From Candidatus Poribacteria bacterium (lineage in GTDB: Bacteria; Poribacteria; DTPJ01; WJIO01): a stretch of 14,010 nucleotides of DNA. Made by a program: the position numbers and the translations under genes. Positions 1 to 5,931 of this stretch are shown piece after piece (position 1 is the first letter of the stretch; the number at the start of each line of letters is the position of its first letter). Where the stretch lies: NCBI GenBank assembly GCA_014730235.1, contig WJIO01000202.1, forward strand, positions 1 through 14,010, read 5' to 3'. The notes under the pieces are model-generated. The model saw only the letters and a list, made by a program, of their open reading frames with translations, did no database searches and had not been told where the DNA came from.

Positions 1-74
1 ATAAAGTAGACTCAATTTCAAACAGATTTCCACTGGTTAAAGCTCGGATGAAGGTGTTAATGAAAACTCTATAG
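1..74 (+). CDS. 3' end of an unrecognised gene (partial)
   Basis: One frame is open from base 3 to a TAG at 72-74 and gives a 23-residue tail ending in KARMKVLMKTL. The tail is basic and looks protein-like, but it is too short to assign. A small inverted repeat (GGTTG at 92-96, CAACC at 106-110, 9-base loop) follows 17 bases after the stop. A T6 run lies about 20 bases further on, so this is at best a poor terminator. The frame could be open by chance. Confidence 0.3.
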   Translation, partial: KVDSISNRFPLVKARMKVLMKTL

Positions 75-168
75 CATTACTATAACAGATAGGTTGCATA
101 TCAGTCAACCACAGGATAAAAATATTAGTTTTTTAAATTAATTCTATTTACGATTTCCTGTTATTATT

Positions 169-303
169 GTAATCGTTAAAAATAAAGATTTTTATAAAAA
201 AACAAGCATAAATTTTTGTCATTCCTGCTTTCGCAGGAATGACAGCATATAGAAGTTTCTTATCTTTAACACAATGAACCCAGAAGAACCTTGATTTTTT
301 AGA
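169..303 (+). repeat. MITE-like palindromic repeat, copy A
   Basis: The core is a perfect 12-bp hairpin (arms TGTCATTCCTGC 217-228 and GCAGGAATGACA 233-244, loop TTTC). It is followed by AGTTTCTTATCTTTA (253-267), which is identical in copies B and C. A degenerate right end (CCAGAAGAACC, 280-290) and GATTTTTTAGA (293-303) follow, the latter also present in copy B at 4214-4224. The left end is not recognisable, but GTAATCGTTAAAAAT (169-183) recurs next to the relic at 2765. Boundaries are approximate. Confidence 0.7.
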
Positions 304-611
304 TTACGACGGAAATTCTGATGAAGGATAGATCAAATAATCATAATAGATGTAAAACCCAGGCAGGAAATAGGAAGTGCTTACGGTATTGACCCTATTT
401 AGCCACATCATTTCGATATATGGAGTTAGATGGCGTTCAGTTGGTTAAGGTATGTTGTCAACGGGTCCTCCGGTAAGCTAATAATCTGGAGAGAATTGAA
501 TCTGGAATAGGTTATTGGCTTATGATTAACCAATCTGGCAGATGGAATATCCGGGGAACTCCGTCGACAAACAACCTTTTTTGGAGACGGGTTGATGTTT
601 TTAAACTATAG
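302..611 (+). pseudogene. Decayed fragment of a secreted protein with a GKGYW-type domain
   Basis: No intact ORF exists, but two frames join into a recognisable domain. In the frame of base 415 one reads DIWS, a TAG (427-429), then MAFSWLRYVVNGSSGKL to about 480. After a one-base frameshift near 478-486, the frame of base 480 reads NNLERIESGIGYWLMINQSG, then RWNIRGTPSTNN, to a TAG at 609-611. From memory this matches the pattern 'VWsYd..WlRYv....LnnLe.IepGkGYWi.m...g.l.v.Gt' seen in C-terminal modules of secreted proteins. A Ca-loop-like DYDGNSDEG at 302-328, ending in TAG, may be an earlier part of the same gene. The TAG at 427 sits where the family has Tyr, so one base change would explain it. 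The parent gene and the true 5' limit are unknown. The fragment lies directly after repeat copy A. Confidence 0.55.
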
Positions 612-635
612 TATATATTGCATTAATACCTGGAG

Positions 636-929
636 TTAGTTATATAAAGGTAAAGGTTCTTCCGAAAAATCTTTCATGGATACATTCAATATTGGTGTTC
701 CAAAAATATCTTCCTCGCTGGCGTAACCCAAACCCATAATTATATCTGCTAACTGTGCTTCCATTGTTATCTTAAATTCAGCTGCGGACAATTTTCCTGA
801 TTTTACTATTGCTTCTCCAGATTTTCGTGAGGCATCCTGAATCATCATAGCGATATTAAGTTGATTGCGGGTTATTATACCATCTTCTACCAAACTTTCT
901 CCCAAAGGTGAATTTCTGAATATCTCCAT
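636..929 (-). CDS. Stand-alone MshEN-like small protein
   Basis: The ATG at 929 is preferred because GGAGGT lies 7 bases upstream; a longer form starting at a TTG (944) would overlap that site. The product has 97 residues, no signal peptide and no membrane segment. Residues 9-31 (LGESLVEDGIIT..QL..AM..Q) and 37-59 (SGEAIVKSGKLSAAEF....EAQ) are two tandem halves with the pattern of the MshEN domain (RLGxxLV..G.I....L..AL..Q), known as the N-terminal c-di-GMP-binding domain of MshE/PilB/GspE-type ATPases. The Arg that opens the motif is Pro8 in half one. The second half has KSG instead of RLG, so ligand binding is uncertain. There is no ATPase domain and no pilus gene nearby. It could be a small c-di-GMP adaptor or a diverged fold relative. 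Family call moderate, function unknown. Confidence 0.6.
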   Translation of the reverse strand: MEIFRNSPLGESLVEDGIITRNQLNIAMMIQDASRKSGEAIVKSGKLSAAEFKITMEAQLADIIMGLGYASEEDIFGTPILNVSMKDFSEEPLPLYN

Positions 930-1044
930 CAAGATTACCTCCAAATCTATTTATTTATAAAATATATTGTTAATCAAATCTATAATCTATAACGCAAGAC
1001 ATATGCCAGCATAAAATCAGCATTTTGGATGCTACTTAAAGATA

Positions 1045-1072
1045 ATTATATCAACCATTTATGGGTTTTCAA
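1045..1072 (-). promoter_or_regulatory. Predicted vegetative promoter of the MshEN-like gene
   Basis: On the - strand, TTGAAA (1072-1067), a 16-base spacer and a perfect TATAAT (1050-1045) precede the gene. The expected start is near 1038, giving a leader of about 110 bases. The 930-1218 gap holds nothing else convincing; no clear terminator for the upstream binding-protein gene is visible. Confidence 0.5.
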
Positions 1073-1218
1073 TGGAAATATTACCCGTTTTTTTATGTTA
1101 GTTTATATCTAACGATTAAAGGTATGTCACCAAGAAAGAAAAAGAGTATTAAGGTGTTAACTTGTATAAAGCCTTTAATGTTGCGGTTTTATATACTGTT
1201 GGTTGGATTCTAACAGGT

Positions 1219-2181
1219 TTAGAATTTTACTTGAAGACCTAAATCCCGTAAGTTCTCCCGGTATTGCAAGATATTCATAGGTGTTACAACTACAATACCT
1301 GTGTCAATAATAGCTGATTTAGGGAGGATATTAAGGGTGTTGGATATACCTGCTTTTACCATGTTATGCAAAACTAATGTAGTTAAAAAGCCAATGCTGT
1401 AGGGTTTCCGGGCTATTGTCGTCTGAATTATTCCCTGTCGAACTTTATCCATGATTTCCGGAGATTCACCAATGCTAACTATCTTTATTTGTCTTGTTTT
1501 ACCTGTATTTTCTACGGCTTCTGCGGTTATAACACCGCATCTATTAGAGGCGCAAAATATACCTTTTAAGTCGTTATGAGAATTAAGGAAAGCCTCTATT
1601 TCTGTTATCTCTATATCTTCCCTCTCTTTCTCCAGAGCCGTAATTATCTCTATATCTTCAAATTCCGCCATTGTATCTCTGAACCCCTGAATACGCTGAA
1701 GAATATCGAGATTATTTGTGGAAGTAGTTAATATGGCAATTTTACCTCTGTCTGGTATAAGAGCTTCTATTTGTTTACCTGCTTCATCACCCGCATGGTA
1801 GTTTCCTGTACCAATATAAACATGTCTGCTCTTTACCACATCGGTATCTATCGCCGCACAGGGAATTCCTGATTGCATGGCCTTAAGAACCGTTGGAGCA
1901 ATAGATTTAGAATCAGAGGGGGCAAAGGCTATTGCATTAATTTCACTCTTAATAAGTTCTTCTATCTTTTTGATCTGCCACGCTGGGTCTTCTTCTTTGG
2001 GGACGTGAAAATCAATATTAACACCAAGACGCTCAGCGGCTTTTTCCGCTCCGGATCTTATATCATTCCAATATGAATTTTTTGCTTTTCCAACAAAAGC
2101 GACTTTTATCTTCTGTTGTTCTCTATCTTCACAACCATATAAAGCAAGCAAAATTAACAATAAACTTAGTATTTTTCTCAC
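1219..2181 (-). CDS. Periplasmic sugar-binding lipoprotein (RbsB-like, Peripla_BP_4 type)
   Basis: The 320-residue product starts at GTG (2181), chosen for the GAGGAGG site about 7 bases upstream and because it gives a proper signal sequence. Residues 1-16 (MRKILSLLLILLALYG) then Cys17 form a lipoprotein signal; the Tyr at -2 is unusual. The mature part reads as two Rossmann-like lobes: IKVAFVGKAKNSYWNDIRSG (25-44), then SEINAIAFAPSD and AIDTDV, then KIAILTT and GIFCASN. This is the pattern of ribose/galactose-type binding proteins, which capture a sugar outside the membrane and hand it to an ABC importer or a sensor. No permease or ATPase gene is next to it, so it is an orphan here. The ligand cannot be told from sequence. 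It has its own predicted promoter. Confidence 0.85.
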   Translation of the reverse strand: MRKILSLLLILLALYGCEDREQQKIKVAFVGKAKNSYWNDIRSGAEKAAERLGVNIDFHVPKEEDPAWQIKKIEELIKSEINAIAFAPSDSKSIAPTVLKAMQSGIPCAAIDTDVVKSRHVYIGTGNYHAGDEAGKQIEALIPDRGKIAILTTSTNNLDILQRIQGFRDTMAEFEDIEIITALEKEREDIEITEIEAFLNSHNDLKGIFCASNRCGVITAEAVENTGKTRQIKIVSIGESPEIMDKVRQGIIQTTIARKPYSIGFLTTLVLHNMVKAGISNTLNILPKSAIIDTGIVVVTPMNILQYRENLRDLGLQVKF

Positions 2182-2253
2182 AAGAGCAACCTCCTCTTGA
2201 TACTTACAAAACTAAGCTAATCAATATATCATGTATTTATTTATACTATTTAT

Positions 2254-2282
2254 ATACTAACACATCAGATTTGGTTGGTCAA
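2254..2282 (-). promoter_or_regulatory. Predicted promoter of the sugar-binding protein gene
   Basis: On the - strand, TTGACC (2282-2277), a 17-base spacer and TAGTAT (2259-2254) precede the GTG start by about 70 bases. The A/T-rich leader ends in a strong GAGGAGG site. Confidence 0.45.
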
Positions 2283-2358
2283 GGTTTGTAGAGGCTTTTG
2301 GAGGGGAAAACAGGGCTTGTAAGTTAAAGATGTGGTAAATTGAGTTTAAAATGTCATT

Positions 2359-2739
2359 TTAATCAAATTCCATAAGCTTATCCTTTCTGTAAGCACCGGT
2401 TTTAAGGACCATGTTTTTTTCATATTTTATTCTATTTTGTTTTAGCTTTTGAAGAACTGAATCTGTAATGTCAATATCCAGTTGATTTGCAAAGCTGAGT
2501 ATATACATAGTTATATCCGCTAATTCCGACTTTATCCTTTTCATTGTCTCTTTGTCATTTTTTATCTGCTGAATGTCAGCCTTATCATCCCATTGAAATA
2601 TTTCCAGCAGTTCTCCAACCTCGATAGCGATGGAAACAGCCAGCTCTTTTGGATGATGGTATTTAATCCAATTTCTTTCCTCTACAAATTCTCTGATCTC
2701 TTTCTTTAATTCTTCCAGATTTGTTTTATCATCATCCAT
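2359..2739 (-). CDS. MazG-like nucleotide pyrophosphohydrolase
   Basis: A 126-residue, all-helical protein of the MazG/dCTPase superfamily, which hydrolyses (d)NTPs to NMP and pyrophosphate in the cytoplasm, usually to clear non-canonical or excess nucleotides. The metal-binding motif is visible: E40-x-x-E43 in IEVGELLEIFQW and E72-x-x-D75 in SELADITMYI, 28 residues apart. The N-terminal FVEERNWIKYHHPKELA segment resembles the single-domain RS21-C6/dCTPase branch more than full-length MazG. AAAGAGG lies 9 bases before the ATG. The gene follows the methyltransferase by 84 bases on the same strand and may be cotranscribed with it. A 17-base perfect palindrome (2346-2362) covers the stop codon. 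Substrate not determinable. Confidence 0.85.
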   Translation of the reverse strand: MDDDKTNLEELKKEIREFVEERNWIKYHHPKELAVSIAIEVGELLEIFQWDDKADIQQIKNDKETMKRIKSELADITMYILSFANQLDIDITDSVLQKLKQNRIKYEKNMVLKTGAYRKDKLMEFD

Positions 2740-2764
2740 TTTATTCAGCCTCTTTATCTCAAGC

Positions 2765-2812
2765 GTAATCGTTAAAAATTAGTTTGTCATCCCTGTAAAG
2801 GTAGGAATAACA
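2765..2812 (+). repeat. Relic of the palindromic repeat core
   Basis: GTAATCGTTAAAAAT (2765-2779) is identical to 169-183 beside copy A. It is followed by a degenerate core hairpin: TGTCATCCCT (2785-2794), an 8-base loop, and AGGAATAACA (2803-2812). The stem pairs along all 10 positions if two G-T pairs are allowed. It fills most of the 84-base gap between the methyltransferase and MazG-like genes. Confidence 0.5.
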
Positions 2813-2823
2813 ATAAATTTTAT

Positions 2824-3957
2824 TCATTTTTTAGCCATTACCTCAAACAGAAAAATCTCTTCCTTTGATCCCAAAACTCTACTGGTTCGAGTTAAACTTT
2901 TGTATCCTGATATGTATAAATTATTATCATGAATTATTTTTTTCAAATGATTAATACTATCCCCCCCTTTTCTCTGGGAAACGTCGGAATACTGAATCAG
3001 GATTACACCATTTAAATCCAGATAATTTCTTACTTTAGCCATGAATCCATCAATAACTTTATAACCGGGATCGTAATTGGCGGTATCATACAAAGTCTGT
3101 GGTTCTCCCTTTATCCATGGTGCATTAAAGATAATAACATGGAATTTTTCACCTTTTAGAGGATCAAAGAGGTTTGCAGGACCTTTTACATCCACGATTC
3201 CATCAAAACCAAGTTTTTTAATATTGCATCTGGCATTTTTTACAGCATTGGGATTACTGTCAGTGGCTGTAACTTTTGACGCACCCATTTTAGCTGCCAG
3301 TAAAGCCAGAATTCCTGTGCCTGTGCCTATATCCAGAACTTTTTTACCATCTATCAAATGTTTACATTCCAGGAACATGGATGGCACGCTCTGATCATTA
3401 GGAACATACACATGGGGATATATAGTTATGGAATCATTTAAATAATTAATAAATATTCCCTCTTTTGCCCGTTTCATATCTGTGAGTATTCGCTGAAGCC
3501 TGCGTATGGGTATCAGGTATTTGTTACCTTCTATAGGTTTTTGAAACCACTCCTGAAGACCTGAAGTATCAGGCCCTTTTTCTATATCTAGCAGCGAATC
3601 ATCCCTCATCATAAGCAGGATGCGGTGCAGTTTTTGCCTTCGTTCATCAGTATAAGCGGCGCTGCGCTGGGATGGATTTTCTATATGACTGTATTTACCA
3701 TCAGTGATAAGCTTTCGTTCAAAATGCTGACAGTATCGAAAAATTCCATTTGCCCGGGGATAAGAACCTTTCAATACAAGTGCCTTATTCATGACCAACA
3801 GGTTAAATAATTTTTCAGCTGATTCACAGGAATCATGTATCTCCACCGACTCAATTGTTCCTGTAAATATGGCAAACTCATGAGGGATTATAAATTCTCC
3901 GTATTCAGGTATACTAATTTTGATATTTTTATTTTGTACCCGGGTATTCATAACCAT
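2824..3957 (-). CDS. Class I SAM-dependent methyltransferase with an unassigned N-terminal half
   Basis: A 377-residue protein. The C-terminal half is a Rossmann methyltransferase: motif I VLDIGTGTGILALL (207-220), the acidic ribose-binding loop ATDSNP (231-236) with D233, and motif IV IIFNAPWI (275-282), an NPPY/NPPW variant. That motif is typical of MTS/HemK-like enzymes that act on planar amide or amino nitrogens (rRNA, protein Gln, adenine). The first ~185 residues match nothing I recognise and may choose the substrate. Two ATGs (3957 and 3951) are possible; neither has a clear Shine-Dalgarno sequence. The upstream bases hold a predicted promoter. It may be cotranscribed with the MazG-like gene downstream. 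Substrate unknown; assignment as methyltransferase secure. Confidence 0.85.
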   Translation of the reverse strand: MVMNTRVQNKNIKISIPEYGEFIIPHEFAIFTGTIESVEIHDSCESAEKLFNLLVMNKALVLKGSYPRANGIFRYCQHFERKLITDGKYSHIENPSQRSAAYTDERRQKLHRILLMMRDDSLLDIEKGPDTSGLQEWFQKPIEGNKYLIPIRRLQRILTDMKRAKEGIFINYLNDSITIYPHVYVPNDQSVPSMFLECKHLIDGKKVLDIGTGTGILALLAAKMGASKVTATDSNPNAVKNARCNIKKLGFDGIVDVKGPANLFDPLKGEKFHVIIFNAPWIKGEPQTLYDTANYDPGYKVIDGFMAKVRNYLDLNGVILIQYSDVSQRKGGDSINHLKKIIHDNNLYISGYKSLTRTSRVLGSKEEIFLFEVMAKK

Positions 3958-4005
3958 TTTTCAATCAGCAGTGACAATATTATTTGAATTTCAAGCGCGG
4001 TGTAA

Positions 4006-4034
4006 ATATTAACATTTATGAGAATATGCTTCAA
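4006..4034 (-). promoter_or_regulatory. Predicted promoter of the methyltransferase gene
   Basis: On the - strand, TTGAAG (4034-4029), a 17-base spacer and TAATAT (4011-4006) imply a start near 3999 and a leader of about 42 bases. The leader contains the short palindrome TTGAATTTCAA (3983-3993) but no ribosome binding site. Confidence 0.4.
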
Positions 4035-4056
4035 GTATTAAAAATTAAATATAGGA

Positions 4057-4224
4057 TCTTCAAAATTAAGTGTGGTATTAATAAGAATTTTTGTATATTG
4101 TCATTCCTGCTTCAAGCTTTTTGAAAAAGCTTGAGCAAAAAGGAATAAGAGTTTCGCAGGAATGACAGTATAAAAAAGTTTCTTATCTTTACCCCACTCA
4201 AGCCGGAAAAGCCAGATTTTTTAG
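4057..4224 (+). repeat. MITE-like palindromic repeat, copy B, with an expanded loop
   Basis: The left end (ATCTTC...AAGTGTGGT, 4057-4076) and right end (ACCCCACTCAAGCCGG, 4191-4206) are imperfect inverted repeats of each other. The 12-bp core arms match copy A exactly (TGTCATTCCTGC 4099-4110, GCAGGAATGACA 4156-4167). The loop is 45 bases instead of 4 and carries an additional perfect palindrome: CAAGCTTTTT (4113-4122), G, AAAAAGCTTG (4124-4133). AGTTTCTTATCTTTA (4177-4191) and GATTTTTTAGA (4214-4224) are shared with copy A. Same orientation as copies A and C. Confidence 0.75.
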
Positions 4225-4263
4225 AATTCTCAGATAAGTATAAAATTGCAAAATTGAGGGGAG

Positions 4264-4345
4264 GGACAGGAAGGATGGGATTTTAATTTATAAGGGAGGG
4301 GAATAATATTTATATTGTAATTAGGATCCCATCCTATTCCTGACC
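4264..4345 (-). other. Long imperfect hairpin over the 3' end of the small ORF
   Basis: On the + strand, GGACAGGAAGGATGGGAT (4264-4281) pairs with ATCCCATCCTATTCCTGACC (4326-4345): 10 pairs, a 2-base bulge, 5 pairs, one mismatch, 2 pairs, with a 44-base loop. On the - strand one arm is made of the last codons of the small ORF, and its TAA lies in the loop. The 3' arm is followed by C/T-rich sequence, not a clean T run. It may stabilise or end the small mRNA, but it is not a standard intrinsic terminator. Confidence 0.5.
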
Positions 4346-4440
4346 TTCAATTTTTTCATGGCCTCATCCATCATAGCGAAGGATATTGGCATAGTAAGAA
4401 GCACGATTATAATTGTTGCCAGGATTCTCACCTTAATCAC
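4321..4440 (-). CDS. Small secreted or membrane-anchored peptide (39 residues)
   Basis: The frame runs from GTG (4440) to TAA (4321-4323). AGGAAAGG lies just upstream, with AAGGA 7 bases from the GTG. The product reads as a signal peptide: basic MIKVR, hydrophobic ILATIIIVLLTMPI, and a plausible cleavage site SFA (residues 20-22). A 17-residue basic tail, MMDEAMKKLKVRNRMGS, follows. It could be exported as a short cationic peptide, or stay as a single-span membrane protein if uncleaved. A sigma-54-type promoter starts about 150 bases upstream and a leader hairpin lies between, so the unit looks deliberately expressed. No homologue is recognised. The alternative is the 5' stub of a lost secreted-protein gene, since the peptide is short and nothing continues the frame. 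Existence moderately likely, function unknown. Confidence 0.5.
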   Translation of the reverse strand: MIKVRILATIIIVLLTMPISFAMMDEAMKKLKVRNRMGS

Positions 4441-4545
4441 TTACCTTTCCTTACTCCTTGAGGGTCAAATTTCTGACGCTGTCTTTCGGATTTCTGTCAA
4501 GTTCAAATTATTTTTTGTGGATTATTTTGTGTAATTGCATCCTGC

Positions 4546-4586
4546 AGATGCTTTTCAAGGGTGAAATATTCCAAGATCAAGCATCT
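4546..4586 (-). promoter_or_regulatory. Leader hairpin after the sigma-54 promoter
   Basis: AGATGCTT (4546-4553) and AAGCATCT (4579-4586) are a perfect 8-bp inverted repeat with a 25-base loop. On the - strand transcript predicted from 4601-4616 the hairpin would begin within about 5 bases of the 5' end, which can protect an mRNA. The rest of the leader down to the small ORF contains a 10-codon ATG frame with no proper ribosome binding site. Confidence 0.45.
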
Positions 4587-4600
4587 ATACTATTTATATT

Positions 4601-4616
4601 TGCAACAATTGTGCCA
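4601..4616 (-). promoter_or_regulatory. Sigma-54 (RpoN) type -24/-12 promoter
   Basis: On the - strand the sequence is TGGCAC (4616-4611), five bases, TTGCA (4605-4601). This fits the RpoN consensus TGGCAC-N5-TTGC(A/T) at every defined position, with GG and GC at the required spacing. The predicted start is near 4591, reading toward the small peptide ORF. The 144 bases between it and the oxidoreductase stop codon are very A/T rich and could hold an enhancer-binding protein site. The only symmetric candidate seen is CGCT-N13-AGCG (4651-4671), which is weak. A TAGTAT just downstream could also act as a vegetative -10 but has no good -35 partner. Confidence 0.6.
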
Positions 4617-4760
4617 TCTAAAATAAAATTTTAACTTCAAATAAAATAGTCGCTTAAAAACTTTATTAGCGGTTGTTTAATTTAGTAATTTTTAGAAAAC
4701 ATATTCAGGTTTTCCCTTAATGAACTTCACCCGTCAGGAGAAAAAAGGTAGTATAAAATT

Positions 4761-5771
4761 TCATATCTGGATTCTAACATCCTTACCTGTATCTGCGGAT
4801 TCTATAATAGCACATAATACGGCCGTATTCATAAGACCATCTATTTCGTTGCTGATAGGGTTTCTGTCATTAATTATACACTCAAGAAAATGATATATGG
4901 AATCATAGGGAAATCCACGACTATATCCGAAAATTGTTTCAGGATTTCTGGTATATTCGGCCTTATCACCGTATTTACGAAGCACATGCTGAGTCATATC
5001 CAGGTATGTAATTCCCTTACTTCCAATTAGCTTAACATAATGGTCAACTATATATGGTAGGGATTCAGGCAGTATCCAGGATGTCTCAAAACATGCAGCC
5101 GCACCGTTTTTAAAATTTACTAGAGCGGTCATAGTATCATGGGTGTCAATACCCATAGATTTCAGAACACCTTCAGTTTTGGAAGCATATACAGTCTCCG
5201 CCTCAGACATAAAGAACCACCTCACCAAATCGATCATATGTGGCAAAAGAAACATAGTGGGTGATGATTTATCCGACCAGCTTAACATTTGCTTTGGAAC
5301 ATATGTAGTATTGCTGAGACGGGCATAAGCATGCTTTAATTCCCCCAATTCCCCATCCAGGATAGCTTTTTTTGTATTATGATGGGGTACATTCCATCGG
5401 TTGGAGAAATTAACCATTAACCTACATCCTGATTTTTTTACAGCTTTTACAATGGCTTTCGCATCGTCCATAGTTGTGGCCATGGGTTTTTCACAAATAA
5501 CATGCTTTTCAGCTTCCAGACTGGTAATAACCGGATCTCTGTGGGCAAAATCCGGTGTGACTACATGTATTATATCCAATTCGGTTTTATGCAGCATTTC
5601 ACGATAATCGGTATATGCTTTAAGATTAAATTCTTCTGCCGCTTCATTGGCCCGTTCTTGATTTATATCGCATACCGCGACAGGTTTTGCATATGGGTAC
5701 TGTAAACAAGCTTTCAGATGTATTTTCCCCAGTATACCAGCACCTATTATACCACATTTCAATAATTCCAT
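4761..5771 (-). CDS. Gfo/Idh/MocA family NAD(P)-dependent oxidoreductase
   Basis: A 336-residue cytosolic dehydrogenase of typical family length. The N-terminal Rossmann domain shows CGIIGAGILGKIH (6-18) with the dinucleotide-binding GxGxxG, and AVCDINQERA (32-41). The hallmark CEKPMA (93-98) carries the catalytic-region Lys95. The C-terminal domain has PHMIDLVRWF (177-186), where H178 and D181 match the family's His/Asp pair. These enzymes oxidise or reduce a hydroxyl of sugars, inositols or related polyols. The substrate cannot be predicted, and no sugar-catabolic partner gene is adjacent. AGGAGG lies 8 bases before the ATG. Upstream on the same strand are repeat copies C and D; a TATAAT at 5927-5932 with a weak -35 (TTACCA, 18-base spacing) lies between them and may be its promoter. 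Confidence 0.9.
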   Translation of the reverse strand: MELLKCGIIGAGILGKIHLKACLQYPYAKPVAVCDINQERANEAAEEFNLKAYTDYREMLHKTELDIIHVVTPDFAHRDPVITSLEAEKHVICEKPMATTMDDAKAIVKAVKKSGCRLMVNFSNRWNVPHHNTKKAILDGELGELKHAYARLSNTTYVPKQMLSWSDKSSPTMFLLPHMIDLVRWFFMSEAETVYASKTEGVLKSMGIDTHDTMTALVNFKNGAAACFETSWILPESLPYIVDHYVKLIGSKGITYLDMTQHVLRKYGDKAEYTRNPETIFGYSRGFPYDSIYHFLECIINDRNPISNEIDGLMNTAVLCAIIESADTGKDVRIQI

Positions 5772-5803
5772 TATTCAATCCTCCTGCATTTGATAAAAAA
5801 TTA

Positions 5804-5922
5804 GGCTCTTCCGGGTTTAGTGTGGTCACAATTGAAAATTCTCTCAGCTTGTCATTCCTGCTTTCGAGGAATGACAGTATAAAGAAGTTTCTTATCTTTA
5901 CCCCACTCAAGTCGGAAGAACC
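5804..5922 (+). repeat. MITE-like palindromic repeat, copy C (best preserved)
   Basis: The 23-base ends, GGCTCTTCCGGGTTTAGTGT... (5804-5826) and ACCCCACTCAAGTCGGAAGA... (5900-5922), are inverted repeats matching at 18 of 23 positions. The core hairpin is TGTCATTCCT (5850-5859), a 7-base loop, and AGGAATGACA (5867-5876); one C of the copy A stem is missing. AGTTTCTTATCTTTA (5886-5900) is identical to copies A and B. The element is about 119 bp with no ORF and lies 33 bases upstream of the oxidoreductase start. Confidence 0.8.
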
Positions 5923-5931
5923 AGAAATTAT

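Noticed and set aside
416-480. tRNA-like GTTCAGTTGGTTAAGG (D-arm pattern)
   Set aside because: No T arm (GGTTCGA type), no acceptor stem pairing and no anticodon stem; it lies in the pseudogene frame.
455-570. Nested imperfect inverted repeats (455-473 with 551-570; 474-484 with 512-522) followed by CAACC/GGTTG and TTTTT, like a structured RNA with terminator
   Set aside because: The same bases decode into a recognisable GKGYW-type protein fragment, the pairing has several mismatches and the final stem is only 5 bp.
1873-2291. Open + strand frames opposite the sugar-binding protein gene
   Set aside because: Shadow frames of a clear coding gene, with unlikely composition and no ribosome binding sites.
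4504-4540. A 10-codon leader peptide frame (MQLHKIIHKK) before the small ORF
   Set aside because: No properly spaced ribosome binding site and no attenuator hairpin linked to it.
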